Positions 36,480 to 47,899 of a stretch of 64,000 bases of DNA are shown here, piece by piece. Under the pieces are notes generated by a model. That model was not told the origin of the DNA. It ran no database searches and was given only the letters and a program-made list of their open reading frames with translations. Both the position numbers and the translations under genes were made by a program. Source of the stretch: Tubulanus polymorphus (Eukaryota > Nemertea > Palaeonemertea > Tubulaniformes > Tubulanidae); contig NC_134034.1 of the NCBI RefSeq assembly GCF_964204645.1, forward strand, positions 13,707,962 to 13,771,961, read 5' to 3'. Position 1 is the stretch's first letter. The number at the start of each line of letters is the position of its first letter.

Positions 36480-37080
36480 GAATAATAGAGCTGAAGTCTC
36501 TCCAGTCTTTTACTCCGAGATTAAACTCTGGTCCCAGTTCATCGATCATCAGTTGCTCAACATTCTGTTTCAATATTAGATATCATTGTGTTTTATGCTC
36601 TCACTGTCGACGCTCAGAACACTAACAACCAATACGGTTTCAGGGCAGTAAACTGAGCCACTTAAACTCCGGAAATGACCGGAAACTGACGAACTATGCC
36701 GGAAATGTGTGCTTATGTTGACACATATCGGGCGCACACGAAGTAACGGCTTAGCAACGATGAGATAGCGGCATATGTGGATTGTTGGCAGTGATTGAAA
36801 GTGATCTAATTAGAGACAAAAGGCGAACGAACAAATAACTGTGTAAAACAGACCGCGAATATTGAAACAAACAGCGCACTGGCGCGCATGCGCGTACCTT
36901 TACAACAAATAACCGACAAGTGAAACTACACAGTCAAATCTAGTTTTTTGCATTTTGTCACCTGGATGATTCGAGGTGTGTCATTTTGTGACCATCAATT
37001 ACTAATACTACTCAAACTGCACAGATTTTTGCGTTTAACCGCTGCATAGAATGTCTCTCTTGATTAGCCCTTCATAGGGT
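36480..37080. other. Non-coding interval
   Basis: No gene or repeat recognised apart from a short GGAAATGACCGGAAACTGACGAACTATGCCGGAAATG triplet near 36670-36707. Confidence 0.4.
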
Positions 37081-37088
37081 TTAGTCAG

Positions 37089-37276
37089 TTACTGACCCGA
37101 GCACTTAATCACCACAGTTATGGCCATCTCGTGGAACATGTGAGAAACAGCGCAGACGTAAAGACGTGTCTGATATTTCAGCGGCTTACGAAGAGCCTCG
37201 TGCACGTGTCGCTTAACAAAGATATCCCCCATCGGTCCCGTGTCGACGAACAAACTCGCGACGTTCAAACCGGGCA
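37089..37276 (-). CDS. Possible terminal exon, lectin-like (weak)
   Basis: From a plausible acceptor (TTTTTTATTCGTCCGGAAAG, phase 1) the frame is open for 62 residues to TAA. It includes LNVASLFVDTGPMGDIFVKR and TRLYVCAVSHMFHEMAITVV followed by IKCSGQ. Phase 1 agrees with most introns of the mosaic gene upstream on the same strand. The domain assignment is a guess from the Cys/strand pattern. Confidence 0.3.
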
Positions 37277-37959
37277 CTTTCCGGACGAATAAAAAACCAC
37301 GACACCCGTTAGTTTCCCCTCATCGGTCGGTGGATGGTTTTAAACGTCCACTCAGACCGCCGTCAGTTCGATATTGTCGCGGTTAATTGCGCCGAATAGC
37401 GGCAATCGAATCTATTGTGTTACGTTGAACAGTTTTTCGTAAATCGCTTCACGCCTTCGTTAACAATAGTCACAAGCACTCGTTTTCGGTTTCAACCGTG
37501 CAACGCTACTTTAATCCTTTAAGTAAAAAGACTTGTTGAAAAAATAGTTGACACCCTAAACGTGCGAGCTTGAATGAAAGAACCGTTACACGGGATTTTT
37601 TAATTTGTAAGTTGGAAGTGTATAGAAACCTATTGCGTGTTCGTGTCTGTTTTTATAGCAGGGATAAAAGTGAACTACATATCACAATGGACCGGGCTAG
37701 AATCTAATGACTGTTTTATGTATCGCCGTTAGATAGTTGTATTTTGTAATGCTCTAACGTCTCAAGCGATTTGTCTCATAATGAAATAACTAAATGATGA
37801 ACTCATTCAGATTTGCCTCTACCACAGAACATTATAACTAGAAATACAATACATATTTAGATGCATGAACATATTTGGTCTTTTATACCAAATTTCCAGT
37901 CTTTAGGCGCCATTTTGTGGCGGTCCCTCGAAGTCCCCATTGTTGCAATGATTTGAACT

Positions 37960-38220
37960 CTTTTTTAACAAAATTGGCACGGGCCAACCGGATACCAAAA
38001 TTTGGCCAATCAAGCCTGAGCAAAATTTCTGCACAGGACAAATGATTGCGTGTGATGCAACTGGTTCCGGAAGGGACTTCGTTTCGTTTTCGTAGTTCAG
38101 TAGCGAGTGAGTGGTTTGCGTGGGAACGCACTCTCTAATTAGACACGGGCCAAATTTGACTCGAGCCTGATCCGTGCCAATTTGGCTCGGGCCAAACCAT
38201 CCCCGTGTGATCGCGGCTTA
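37960..38220 (-). mobile_element. MITE-like element, inverted copy of 58450-58712
   Basis: Contains GACACGGGCCAAATTTGACTCGAGCCTGATCCGTGCCAATTTGG and ends with CGTGTGATCGCGGCT. These match, in reverse complement, the element at 58450-58712. The left terminus is not recognisable. Confidence 0.7.
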
Positions 38221-38224
38221 TACG

Positions 38225-41200
38225 TATATGAACTAGAGCAACTAGTCTCTACAGACAGCATTCCTAGTTCTCCGATACGCGTGTGTGAATAACCGACTTC
38301 GCACTAGCACCACCTAGCGGATACATGGTTCACCTGTCAGATGGTTTTCAAATAAGCGATCTCTTTATTTCAATGTCGTATATTTGACAAAGCGCCGTTC
38401 CGTTCATCTTTTTTTATGAGCGAATGATTGATTTGTATTCATTAACACCTTTGTTTGCAGAAGAGATTCGCGGGAGACCTTTAATTAAACCTTAACACAA
38501 CCGTCAACACGTTTCATCACGTTACCGTACGCCAGCGCGCACGTGCTGCCCTCTATTGTTATCGATCGGGCGCACGTCCACTGATTAAACATGAAGTGAA
38601 AATCGATCGTTTCGTGTTTGGCGATAAATTTCGTATGGTGCCGTTTTTCCAGGTAAAGCGAGAACGCGCCGCGCGTCTGGTCGAATTATACACGTTCTCG
38701 TTGTTTTCTCTTTCTCGGCTCGGTCGCGTAACACGTGACCCGCGGTAGTAAAATAGTCCAGATATCCATACGCGATTCGTACGCAGCGTTGGTTGCCATG
38801 TGCAGAGGATTTCCTATTAAAAACAATTAACCCTGTTGTTGTCCTCGTTAATGGATACGGCACCTTAAACTTGATTTCGTATCGGGCTCCTTACGAGGCA
38901 ACTGTGGAAACTGATTTGACGACATTTAAGATGATCTTAACGATGTGAAATTAAGGGAAAGTAGAGAAAACATAAATCTTTCTTCCATGTTGATGGCGTC
39001 AGCAGCGGTACGATAGAAAACTAACCAGCATCATGGACACTTTTAGTATCTGGTTACGAAAGCTATTTTCACGCCACCGACCTGCCAATCTTTCGCGGAC
39101 TCCTGCAATCAATCTTTCCCACCTTCGGTTTTAGACCTGAAAGGTTGCAATTCCGAGTGGATGAGTTTTCACGATGTCTGTCTCGACGAAAAGGGCAAAC
39201 TCAATGGGAAGGCTTCACCAAGATTCTTAGTTTCTGATGTACCACTGAGTTGGTTACACTAGGATCGTAGAGCAACGCAGAGCACTGTGGAGACAGCCAG
39301 GGCTGGGTGTATGGGAAGGCATGGTCCACACCCCGAGACCACCCCTAAATCCGCCCCGATACGGAAACATGGTTCTGTTTCCTGTTTCCGTGTTTCTCTG
39401 CTGAGCTTAACCACCGTTACAATATTGCCGACGATTTCTAGGTGGAAATAATGTCATCAGCGGCTATAGAACTAACCTATAGATTCAAACCGCGGTCACG
39501 TGATACGTACGACATAGTACGGCACGTGACCTCGAGGACACGCGTGGCAACGGGCATCGAATAGGCTTTTTATTGCCGGTGTCGGCGCGTGCAGGTTTTT
39601 TTATTCGGGAAGGCGTGAACTATAGTTTAATCAAAGTTTGAATGCGTCATTAATCGACATTTGCTCCAGTTTCAGTCGTGGGTCACGGGTAAAATCGAGT
39701 CACCTGCTTAAACGTGTCACAATCGAATCCGTTAAACGCGTGTCGACCCTATACACCTCTATACATCATTAAACGCAATAAAAGTTAATGTGGTCTTTAA
39801 ATGACATTAAATTAATGTTCTTACGTTTTTTTCGTAGTAAATAGAAATTCACAATACGATTTACACGAACGGCTGAATTATTTTCCGAATGATATTCAAG
39901 TCTTTTAGGTTTATTGTGACAAACTCGAGGTTTCACAAAGGCAAAATGAGTACAAAAAAACAGAACAAAAGTTGATCGTTTACGTTTATTGCGATAAAGG
40001 CAATGTGAGATAAAAACCAGGGGCCGGTTTTATAGACAGGTATTAACTATAACCCGGGGGCTAACTTAATTCATTTTCAATTGAGTTAACCCCCCGGTTA
40101 ACGATGATACCCGTCTATCTATAAAACCGGGCCCAGAAAGATAGTTGTTAAAAAGTTAGTAAATTAATACAGAAGGTAATACACGACCAGGAAGGAAGCC
40201 TGAATTATCTTCATTCTTGATTCTGTTTTTTTATATTCTCTGCTTGCGAAAGTGTGGAAAACATAAACTCGTTTGGATACTAATGAAATCAACCGCCGAT
40301 ACGACCGTGCTCAATGAAAAACATGGACTAAATTCGTCACCTATAGATAGACCACTTTCATTGAGACAACGAATCAGTGTAATTGATCTTAAAGTAGGGA
40401 TTGACCCTGTTCTCTGTTCAATAATTTGTAGATTTCGTCTGACCGAGGGTTGGCTTATGAGACACGTACAAATCCATCAAATTCTTTGAATGCCTTTTTT
40501 CATTGTGTCAACAAAGATAATAAATACATTTCAGCGCGGTAGTGTCCTAATATTGCTTTTTGGACCTCAAAGTGCCCTTTTGGGGACATGAGTTGACAGG
40601 TTGTTCAAAATTAGCCACTCTGTGCGAGAGTACTCCCTATATTGCTTTTTTGGACATGGTATGTGAAAAGTCCTTCAAAATTGGCCTCTGGATCCGCCCT
40701 TGTTTAGCAAGTATATTTTGAATATCGGATATTTGCCTGGAAACTGAAAAACCAAAATAACCAAAATTATTGGTTAGAAATATCCTAGTAAGTGATCAGT
40801 AAGAAATAATTGAAATTGAAATCGTTTCAAAATGCGAGAATTTTACGGCAAAACCGAGAAGAGAAGCAGCAGCTGCCGCCGACGAATCGGAAATTTAAAG
40901 CTAATATTGAGTTTTCCGTTTCGGAGAAACTTTATCCTGGGAACGGAGCATATTCGTCTGTGTCGCAACAGGTGACGACAAGAGAGTCGATATCGATCGC
41001 CATTGGTCGACGCCGGGTGCGCGTTAAAAGAGAAAAACGCACGTCACGAAATGGAGAGACCAACACGATGAATACAGGTGCGCGCGAGATACGCGGAAAA
41101 ATGTCGATGTCAGATACAGAAATAATTACAATCGAAATTGCTTTAATCTTGACATGAAACTTTTCTATTTATCGGGTTATTATTGGTGAATGCCCCATGC

Positions 41201-42650
41201 GGTGCACGGTCTGGTATCGCCGTCTCGGGGCAGTCAATTCGTGTTTTAGTTTCTATACGTTATTCGTGAGATCTCCACACACGCGTACGAGCGCGTTTAA
41301 AAATCAGGGCATCTAGTACTCTATTTTTTAGTTTGTTCCGTCGGCGTCTGCCGTGAAGAGTTTGTGGTCGTGTTCTTGTCATGATGACAAGAACACGACT
41401 GATGACATCAGTCAATAATAGACCTAATCATAATTTGCTGCACCAACCCTTATTTCAAATAAAGCCAAATCAACAGGATGCACGACCGTGTTGTTCTGTG
41501 CGAGAGTTGTTCCGAGGTTTTGAGGCTACCTAACAATCTCAGACCAGTCTAAACTCTCCTAAGTTTCTATACCTAATCGTGCAAAAATGGCTAGTATATA
41601 TAGTACATAGAAATGTGTGGTTTGATAATCACCATTACTGTGTGTTAAATTCAACTCGAGTGAGTTGAATAAGTTCATGTTCGATCCAGAAAATGAATTG
41701 TGAAACAGGTGAATGAAATCGGGTCTAGAGCATCCTTAGCAATTCTGTTGTTTTTCCACACACTGGGATTACAACCCGGGCCAGCAGCGACAACCAACAG
41801 GCTCGAATTCCCAGGAAAAAAAACTCGTTCAACTTTCACTTCGAATTTTTATTCCAATTAAACGAATAACCATAAAACGCTTTGTTCTCTGACGTTAGGG
41901 AGAAATCGACCGGCTCTTACTTGCACACCGAGAGGGACCGCATCCATTGTTAGATTTCCAATTTCAAAAACCCCTCACAAGCTGAATCGGCCGCCTGCGT
42001 GGCTCTCTAGGGAAAACACCGACCGGCGGTGTTGGAATGAAATCATAGACGCGAGACGAGACGAGGTTCTGATCGGACGACAACATGCTGGTAAACATTC
42101 GTAAATAAATGTATTCCAATATCAGATATTCCTGTGAACTTCACGCGTACAGTGCGCATGCGCCCTTAGTCTCTCGATTACCTGTTAACCCCACACGTAT
42201 TATACAAAGCTTTTAGTTTTTGTTCATTATGTTTTAATCGATATCAAATGATATTCTGCACGAAGTATCCGTTAAGCTTATTGCTGCTGTTGGTTCAAGT
42301 TCATTTATTTCATAGAAATAAAATATGTACAACATAATAATCATTTACACATGATGGATAAAAGTGTGATTTTTAAATAAATTCATTATAAGATGCTGGA
42401 AAAAGGGAATGCCATATTTCAATGACGGCCAATCGAGGCCGTTGAAGCTAACACATGATGCTGCGTACTCACCGCGTCTGAATTATAATTCGTTTCATCT
42501 CGATTTTTGTACAAAGGATATGTTTTATATCTGTGATTTGTAGTAAAGTCTGTTGAGATGTTTTATGTAACGGACTGTAGATAAACGGATTATAATAAAA
42601 CACATGTAGATTTTAAGATAGCGTTCGCTTCACCTGACAAACTGGACCGG
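38225..42650. other. Non-coding interval
   Basis: No gene recognised. CpG-rich around 38510-38760. A hairpin at 40021-40135. A perfect GTCGTGTTCTTGTCATGATGACAAGAACACGAC palindrome at about 41368-41400. A partial duplicate TATTGCTTTTTGGAC / TATTGCTTTTTTGGACA at 40552-40660. The 115-codon frame at 40810-41157 shows no domain. Confidence 0.4.
40021..40135. repeat. Fold-back element GGGCCGGTTTTATAGACAGG...CCGTCTATCTATAAAACCGGGCCC
   Basis: Ends pair over about 25 bases and inner blocks AACCCGGGGGCTAACTTAAT and ATTGAGTTAACCCCCCGGTT also pair, giving a near-complete hairpin of about 115 bases. Confidence 0.8.
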
Positions 42651-42740
42651 CCGCTCTTTAAAGACGAATAGATATAATTGAGAGGACAACTGTTTGAATA
42701 TATGTGATACAGCAAAAATAAAACCTTACAATAACGTCAC

Positions 42741-42923
42741 CTGGATATCCGAAAGCGACGATGCTACAAATTCTAGCATTCTTCGTGAGTTTAACGACGA
42801 GTTTTGAAACGGTATTCGCTTGACACATATACATCACATCACTGTTAGATACAGCGTACTGTTGCGCAACTACGCGACAATCCACGGTTCGATTCGTGTC
42901 ATTCACCGTGATTAGTAAACTGT
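42741..42923 (-). CDS. Candidate fucolectin-like exon downstream of the mosaic gene
   Basis: A 183-base, phase 1-1 open segment between CGATCACAG|AC and CCAG|GTGACG. It encodes SLLITVNDTNRTVDCRVVAQ, then a Cys and a strand (MYMCQANTVSKLVVKLTKN), then ARICSIVAFGYPG. The order V-N-D/R..C..., ..C...strand..., ..C.(V)... matches the second half of fucolectin/tachylectin-4/pentraxin-1 type domains. The mosaic gene could splice into it from 43435 (CTG G|GTAAAT, phase 1) instead of stopping at 43427. Its own donor implies another exon further on. Symmetric phase and matching polarity raise my confidence above that of the other isolated candidates. Confidence 0.42.
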
Positions 42924-43426
42924 CTGTGATCGTTTCTCGTCGATGAGGTGAAGGGGCTGAAAGCAGAGATACGCCACGTCATGTAACGTCCGACAAACTG
43001 AACAGTATTTTCCCCGCAATAAAAGTTATCGAATTCGTTGATAGTTTTCATGAAATATAATCAGGGTCTTTTCGACAAGTTCGAAAAATATCTAAGAGAT
43101 CGGTTGCAGGTCCAGCGAATATTCTCATAATCAACACAGCATGAACCGCGAGATTGTTATATCATGATGGATGTCTCATTGCGCAGGTTTGATATTGCAT
43201 TTTTGACATACTGTTTTGAATTTTACTCGACTAGTCACAGTATTTAAGATCAATCTCTTAGATACTTTCCAGATATGTTGCCAATACGCAAAAAATTTTC
43301 AACGGATTCGATGTTTCTATCGCTGAGGAAATACTTTTCAAATAGCGATTCACTTTCATCGGGACACCAAACATATACCAGGAAGTTAAACAAAGGTTTC
43401 ACACGGAAAAAAACCAGAACCAGAAG

Positions 43427-46400
43427 CTATTTACCCAGAGTCGGTTGTTTGATGTAAAAGTACATTTTCAACGATGTCTCCGTCATATACTTAGCGCAGA
43501 TGACGTCATAGCCTACGCCGCTGATCTTCATTTTGTACGTGGTCATCATTCCCGGCTCGCGCGTCATGTCGGTGACGTCATCCGATTCTAAGACGACGTC
43601 ACCTTCGGGAATGATAGCGATCACGTCTCCTCCCGTTACGGGTATTTCGATTTGATATCTCTTTTTCAAATATGGAAACCAACGAAATTCTTCCTTTACG
43701 CGAACCCGGGCGACGCCTTCTAGTTCGAATCGTTGAAATTCGTCGACGTCGGAGCAATCCATCGCATTACTTGATTCGAACGTCTGGAAGATTCCAATTC
43801 TGGGCGAAACGATTTTGAGATTTTCCGTTGTAGTTATTTCAATGAGATTCACCGGGCCTTTCAATTTACCGATCCGAAAGTAGCCGTCTATACCACCGGA
43901 ACTGAGGTAAGCTACGGAATATAACGTGCCGAATAAACCTGTCGGTATAACAGTTAAATACATGACGGGATCAGTGTGAACTCGAGTTTTGCTGTTTACT
44001 GAATCGTTCAAAAAGACTATAATACCGGTCTTTGAAACTGACCCCTGGTGAATGAGAATAAAAAACCACATTTTTAAAACTTGTTATCATCATTTTTGTA
44101 AATCGATGAATCTTACGTTGGGCGAATTTGATGCGGATATTTTGAATGGTATGCGTTCTGTGAAGTTGATATTCAATTACAGTTCCGCTTTCTGTTACGT
44201 CACATCCGCCGTTCATCCCAGCCGGTTCACCATCGAGTTTTTTACTTCCATCTCGTGTTGTGTGCACTATTTCAGACGTCGATAGAATATCTATTCGATC
44301 CTCTGTTCCTGAAACCGAATTTAGGACTTGAATCAATCATTTCTATAAATATTCGGCTTCCGAATCCGTCGAAATCCGTTTTAAAGATAACTGATTCATG
44401 TTGCGTTGCGCGCTATCGCGCAACACAGCCTCTTTATTCGAGCTTACCGGTATAAATCTGACAAAGACAAGGAAGCTTGATGTTACAGTCAAATAGATCG
44501 AGTTCTCCGCCGTATATTCCCGAACATCGCTTGTTACCGAAGTGAGTTCTATTTGGTGGATGCAAATTCCTTTTGATCCAAAGCGGTGTGACGTGTAGAT
44601 CTGTTAAATGTGGAAATTCTATAATTAATCTGATCATGTCTGATCATCGACTCTAAAGCCAATTCGTTTTAGAGCCCATGGTCTGAATTACTAGGTGTAT
44701 GATATACCTGTAAATTCGTTGCTTATCCTGCGCCATATTTCTGTGAGCTGACTGAGAAAGAACGGACCCAACTCGGAGCCGAAAAACCTTTTCGCGCAGA
44801 AATCTTCGCAGTACCAGAACGGCATTATTTCGGAAACTCGAACGAACACGCGAGAATGTCCTAAATCAATCCACCTTCTCGGTATTACACGGTCTTTTTG
44901 AATCATCTTCATCGGGCCTGAAAATCACACGGACATATTGTTCGGTATCGACAAGATATCAATGATTATTGCGTTGACTTACCAAAAGGCCTCGAAAAGA
45001 AGTTTTATTTGCGATCTTGATATCGTCGAAAGCCAAAACATCGCTTTCATTTTGGCGAATCAGTATTCTCACCTGAAATACGTATAGGATATGAGTTTAT
45101 ATTGATATCCATATTTTTCCTCAGATTTTTGTGTAGATATTATTTACTGAACCGAAATACAATGATAATCCAAAGGTTAAGTAACGTCCAAATTCAATGA
45201 GGACTCTACGTTTGGAGGTTCAATTAAATCTGTATCTATATCGCACTATGTATAATCCCTAAAGACTTATAAGAGTTCATTGATACACGATTTTACCAAT
45301 GTTGGATGTGGGCTTTGAATTTACATAAAAGTTAATCGAAAATTAACTAGATTTTGGTCGGTTTGTCCTATAGATACGCACGTCATCTAGCGGGGACATT
45401 GGATACTCATTCCATTCCAATGGGTTTGTTTCCAGTATAGGTCGGTGCTCGCAGATATGAAATGTACTTGAAGAATCGATGAATTACCGAGAATTTCCGA
45501 GATGCCGTATTGGTGACGTCTATTTCGGAGTAAGTCCACCGTTTCGAGGTGCTATACTCAGAGTGAACTGTGATCGGTTCAGAATCGGCACCGAACTCTA
45601 AAGTAACGTCGAACACCTTCCTTTTAGTCGTCTTTGTTTTATACCACAGTCCAATACAGATGTCCGTATCAAACTCGTTGTGTAGTTCCAGACTACTGTA
45701 TCCTGCTAACTCAGCCAGTAGATAATGACCTAGTATTCAAAATTTCATCATTAAAGCAGGCCAGAAACGAAGGTTATATGAAGGATGGCTCCGTAATCTG
45801 ACCAAAACGGCAAATGTCGTGGGGATAAAGACGAAAAGGGCTGAAAGCCAATTTCAATGCGTTTGAGTACACTTGATATTCCGATTACAACAACCAGAAA
45901 TTGGTGCCCTTCGCAACAAGAAGGCAGGCGTTTGCCTAAAACATTCAACCTTTCTGAAGACATTTTCGGGCGAATCTCGGAAATGTTTTAAAGTTTCTTG
46001 CGAACCATTTCTAATCCCATGGCTACAGCATCGACAAGTAAAGTGTGAAGATGAAAATCTAGACGGGGCGGAAAACATGTCCCGTCATCAATGTTCTTCA
46101 GTCAGTCGGGGTTTAATATTTACCGTTTGTAACAGCGCATAATGGAACCTCGTCACAAGCCTCCCAGATTGTTCGCTTATCAGTCGTGTAACACCACGTG
46201 TAATTCTTATCAACCTCTCGGCAGTAATTCTGCAGATCTTGAATATTCGAATCTGACCAGTCACCAGGAATAGACGGTGAGTGCGGTTTCAAACTCGCCC
46301 AATTTTGACACATTCGACCGGATGTCGTTTTGTAGTAGTTCGATCCGGTAAACAAATCGGTGGCGTCCTTCCATTTGCATTCTATTCCATAAATGACGAT

Positions 46401-47745
46401 AAGATAAAAAGTTTGATTACCGGACCAAGGGATTTCCCATCAATGTTGATGATCTGGAAGCTTCCATGGAATTCTGAACGAGATAGATCGCGCCCTATGG
46501 TTCTTGTATCGAATTGTGGCTAGGGCGTTAGAGTGTACGGGCTATTCTATCATCTCCAATTTTGTTTTTACTTATCATTCCAACAAGTTCTCTTGCATTT
46601 TATCTCACGCTAAAAATCTATTTACAAAGTAATAGTTTGTGTCGAATGAGAATTATACGATACCTTTTGGCGCGAATGTGTGATCGTGTGTGGACCAGGT
46701 TTTGCTCGTTGAACTGTTGTCGTTGATTTTCAGACGACCTGGCACAACCCGAGTGAAGTTACAAAGTCCATTCTCAAAATCACAATACAACGGGAAACCT
46801 GCTGTTAACGATATGACAATTTTTGATTAATGTAGATTGAATTGTTTTTTTGTTATTTTGGCATCGGGGATAAATTGCGATAACAATTGTTTTTATGAGC
46901 AAATATATCGATAAAATCGAGTTGATATCAAACTCATTTTTAAAAGTAATTAGAGACGACATCCATTTTGACCAACGGTGTATATTGCATAATGATTAAT
47001 AGTTCAATTGTTTACTCGATGGGGCGGTGGGGTGATGGGCGGTGGGGCGGCGGAGTGATGGGGCGGTGGGGTGTTGGGGCGGTAGGGTGACGGGGCGGCG
47101 GAGTGATGGGCGGTGGGGTGATGGGGCGGCGGAGTGATGGGGCGGCGGGGTGATGGGGCGGTAGGGTGACGGGGCGGCGGAGTGATGGGCGGTGGGGTGA
47201 TTGGGCGGCGGGGTGATGGGGCGGCGGGGTGATGGGGCGGTGGGGCGGCGGAGTAATGGGGCGGTGGGGCGGCGGAGTGATGGGAAGGCAGGGCGATGGG
47301 GTGGCCACAGGATCAATAGACATCTTTATGTGGTCATAGATGCTTTTTACCGTTTTCAAATGTCTTCATTAGTTTTTAAGTAATTGCGAGTCAAACTTCC
47401 AAAACTGTAAAAAGGCTTATTAACAATATTCCTCATTCCTCATTCCTTACATTTCAATGACTCTTTATACAATTCTAAATAAAAGATCAATTCTATATTA
47501 TGGACTTCATAGCTCAAGTCTAGTATCGGAACTACGACATAATGTGGTTCTTGGTAACTGCAATTTGCCTGTAAGGTATTGATTTTATCAAAACCTTGAT
47601 TATTGATTGTAGACGAACATGTAGCCAGTACATGTAACGTGTATTTACAAAAAATGAAAATGAACATATGTAAATACTTACTTTGTTCGGCGTCGGCTTC
47701 GGATTGTGAAATCATCAAAATCAACGCGATCAACAATCGATTCAT
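43427..47745 (-). CDS. Secreted mosaic protein: fucolectin-like half, MAM with nested kringle, C-type-lectin-like domain, fucolectin-like tail
   Basis: Ten exons on the - strand: 47745-47682, 47594-47451, 46801-46664, 46381-46124, 45729-45488, 45072-44983, 44906-44708, 44600-44448, 44308-44117, 44037-43427. All have GT/AG ends and phases join into one 696-codon frame. Residues 1-19 are a signal peptide (MNRLLIALILMISQSEADA). Residues 22-69 resemble the first half of a fucolectin domain (ANCSYQEPHYVVVPILDLSY). The MAM domain starts at LYCDFENGLCNFT and resumes at GHYLLAELAG, ending with DVLAFDDIKI. A complete kringle lies between (about 116-201). Residues about 313-428 fit a C-type-lectin fold (FWYCEDFC; CSGIYGGELDLFDCNIKLPC). 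The rest looks fucolectin/discoidin-like, with lower certainty. No membrane segment follows, so it is likely secreted. Acceptors at 44906 and 44037 were chosen to keep phase and are the weakest. The gene may continue into 42923-42741. Confidence 0.72.
46124..46381 (-). other. Kringle exon, symmetric phase 1-1, inside the MAM-coding exons
   Basis: An 86-codon exon with acceptor TATGGAATAG and donor GTAAAT. It carries six Cys in kringle order: ECKWKD, SGRMCQNW, NYCREVD, WCYTTD, EACDE, PLCAV. TTSGRMCQNW, the following PHSP, NYCR and WCYT are the hallmark kringle positions. Removing it rejoins AAAG|GTCATTAT and restores MAM residues KGHYLL without a frame change, so it can be a cassette exon. Confidence 0.85.
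46798..46804 (-). other. Tandem (NAGNAG) acceptor at the first MAM exon
   Basis: The intron ends ...GTTAACAGCAG|GTTTCCC. Either AG can serve. Both keep the frame and differ by one residue (SG versus C before FPLYCDFE). The second choice would add a Cys. Confidence 0.5.
47007..47305. repeat. G-rich minisatellite in intron 2 of the mosaic gene
   Basis: GGGGCGGCGGAGTGATGGGGCGGTGGGGTGATGG-type units of about 17 and 25 bases, roughly 15 copies. The + strand, which is the non-template-like complement of the gene's sense strand, has many GGGG runs and could form G-quadruplexes. The Pro/His-rich frames on the - strand are artefacts. Confidence 0.88.
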
Positions 47746-47899
47746 GGTGATCTTTTCGAATTCACAATGACAACGACGCGTTAGGTTTGACATCGAGTCA
47801 GAGTAGACAGAGTTAGGAGATAACATTTCATCGGACAAATTATTCGTATAGGCGAATGATACACCCACTAATAAAGCCAGCAATGATTTATGCGGTGCA

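Noticed and set aside
46996-47359. Pro/His-rich frames of 106-115 codons on the - strand
   Set aside because: They translate the G-rich minisatellite and lie in an intron of the mosaic gene.
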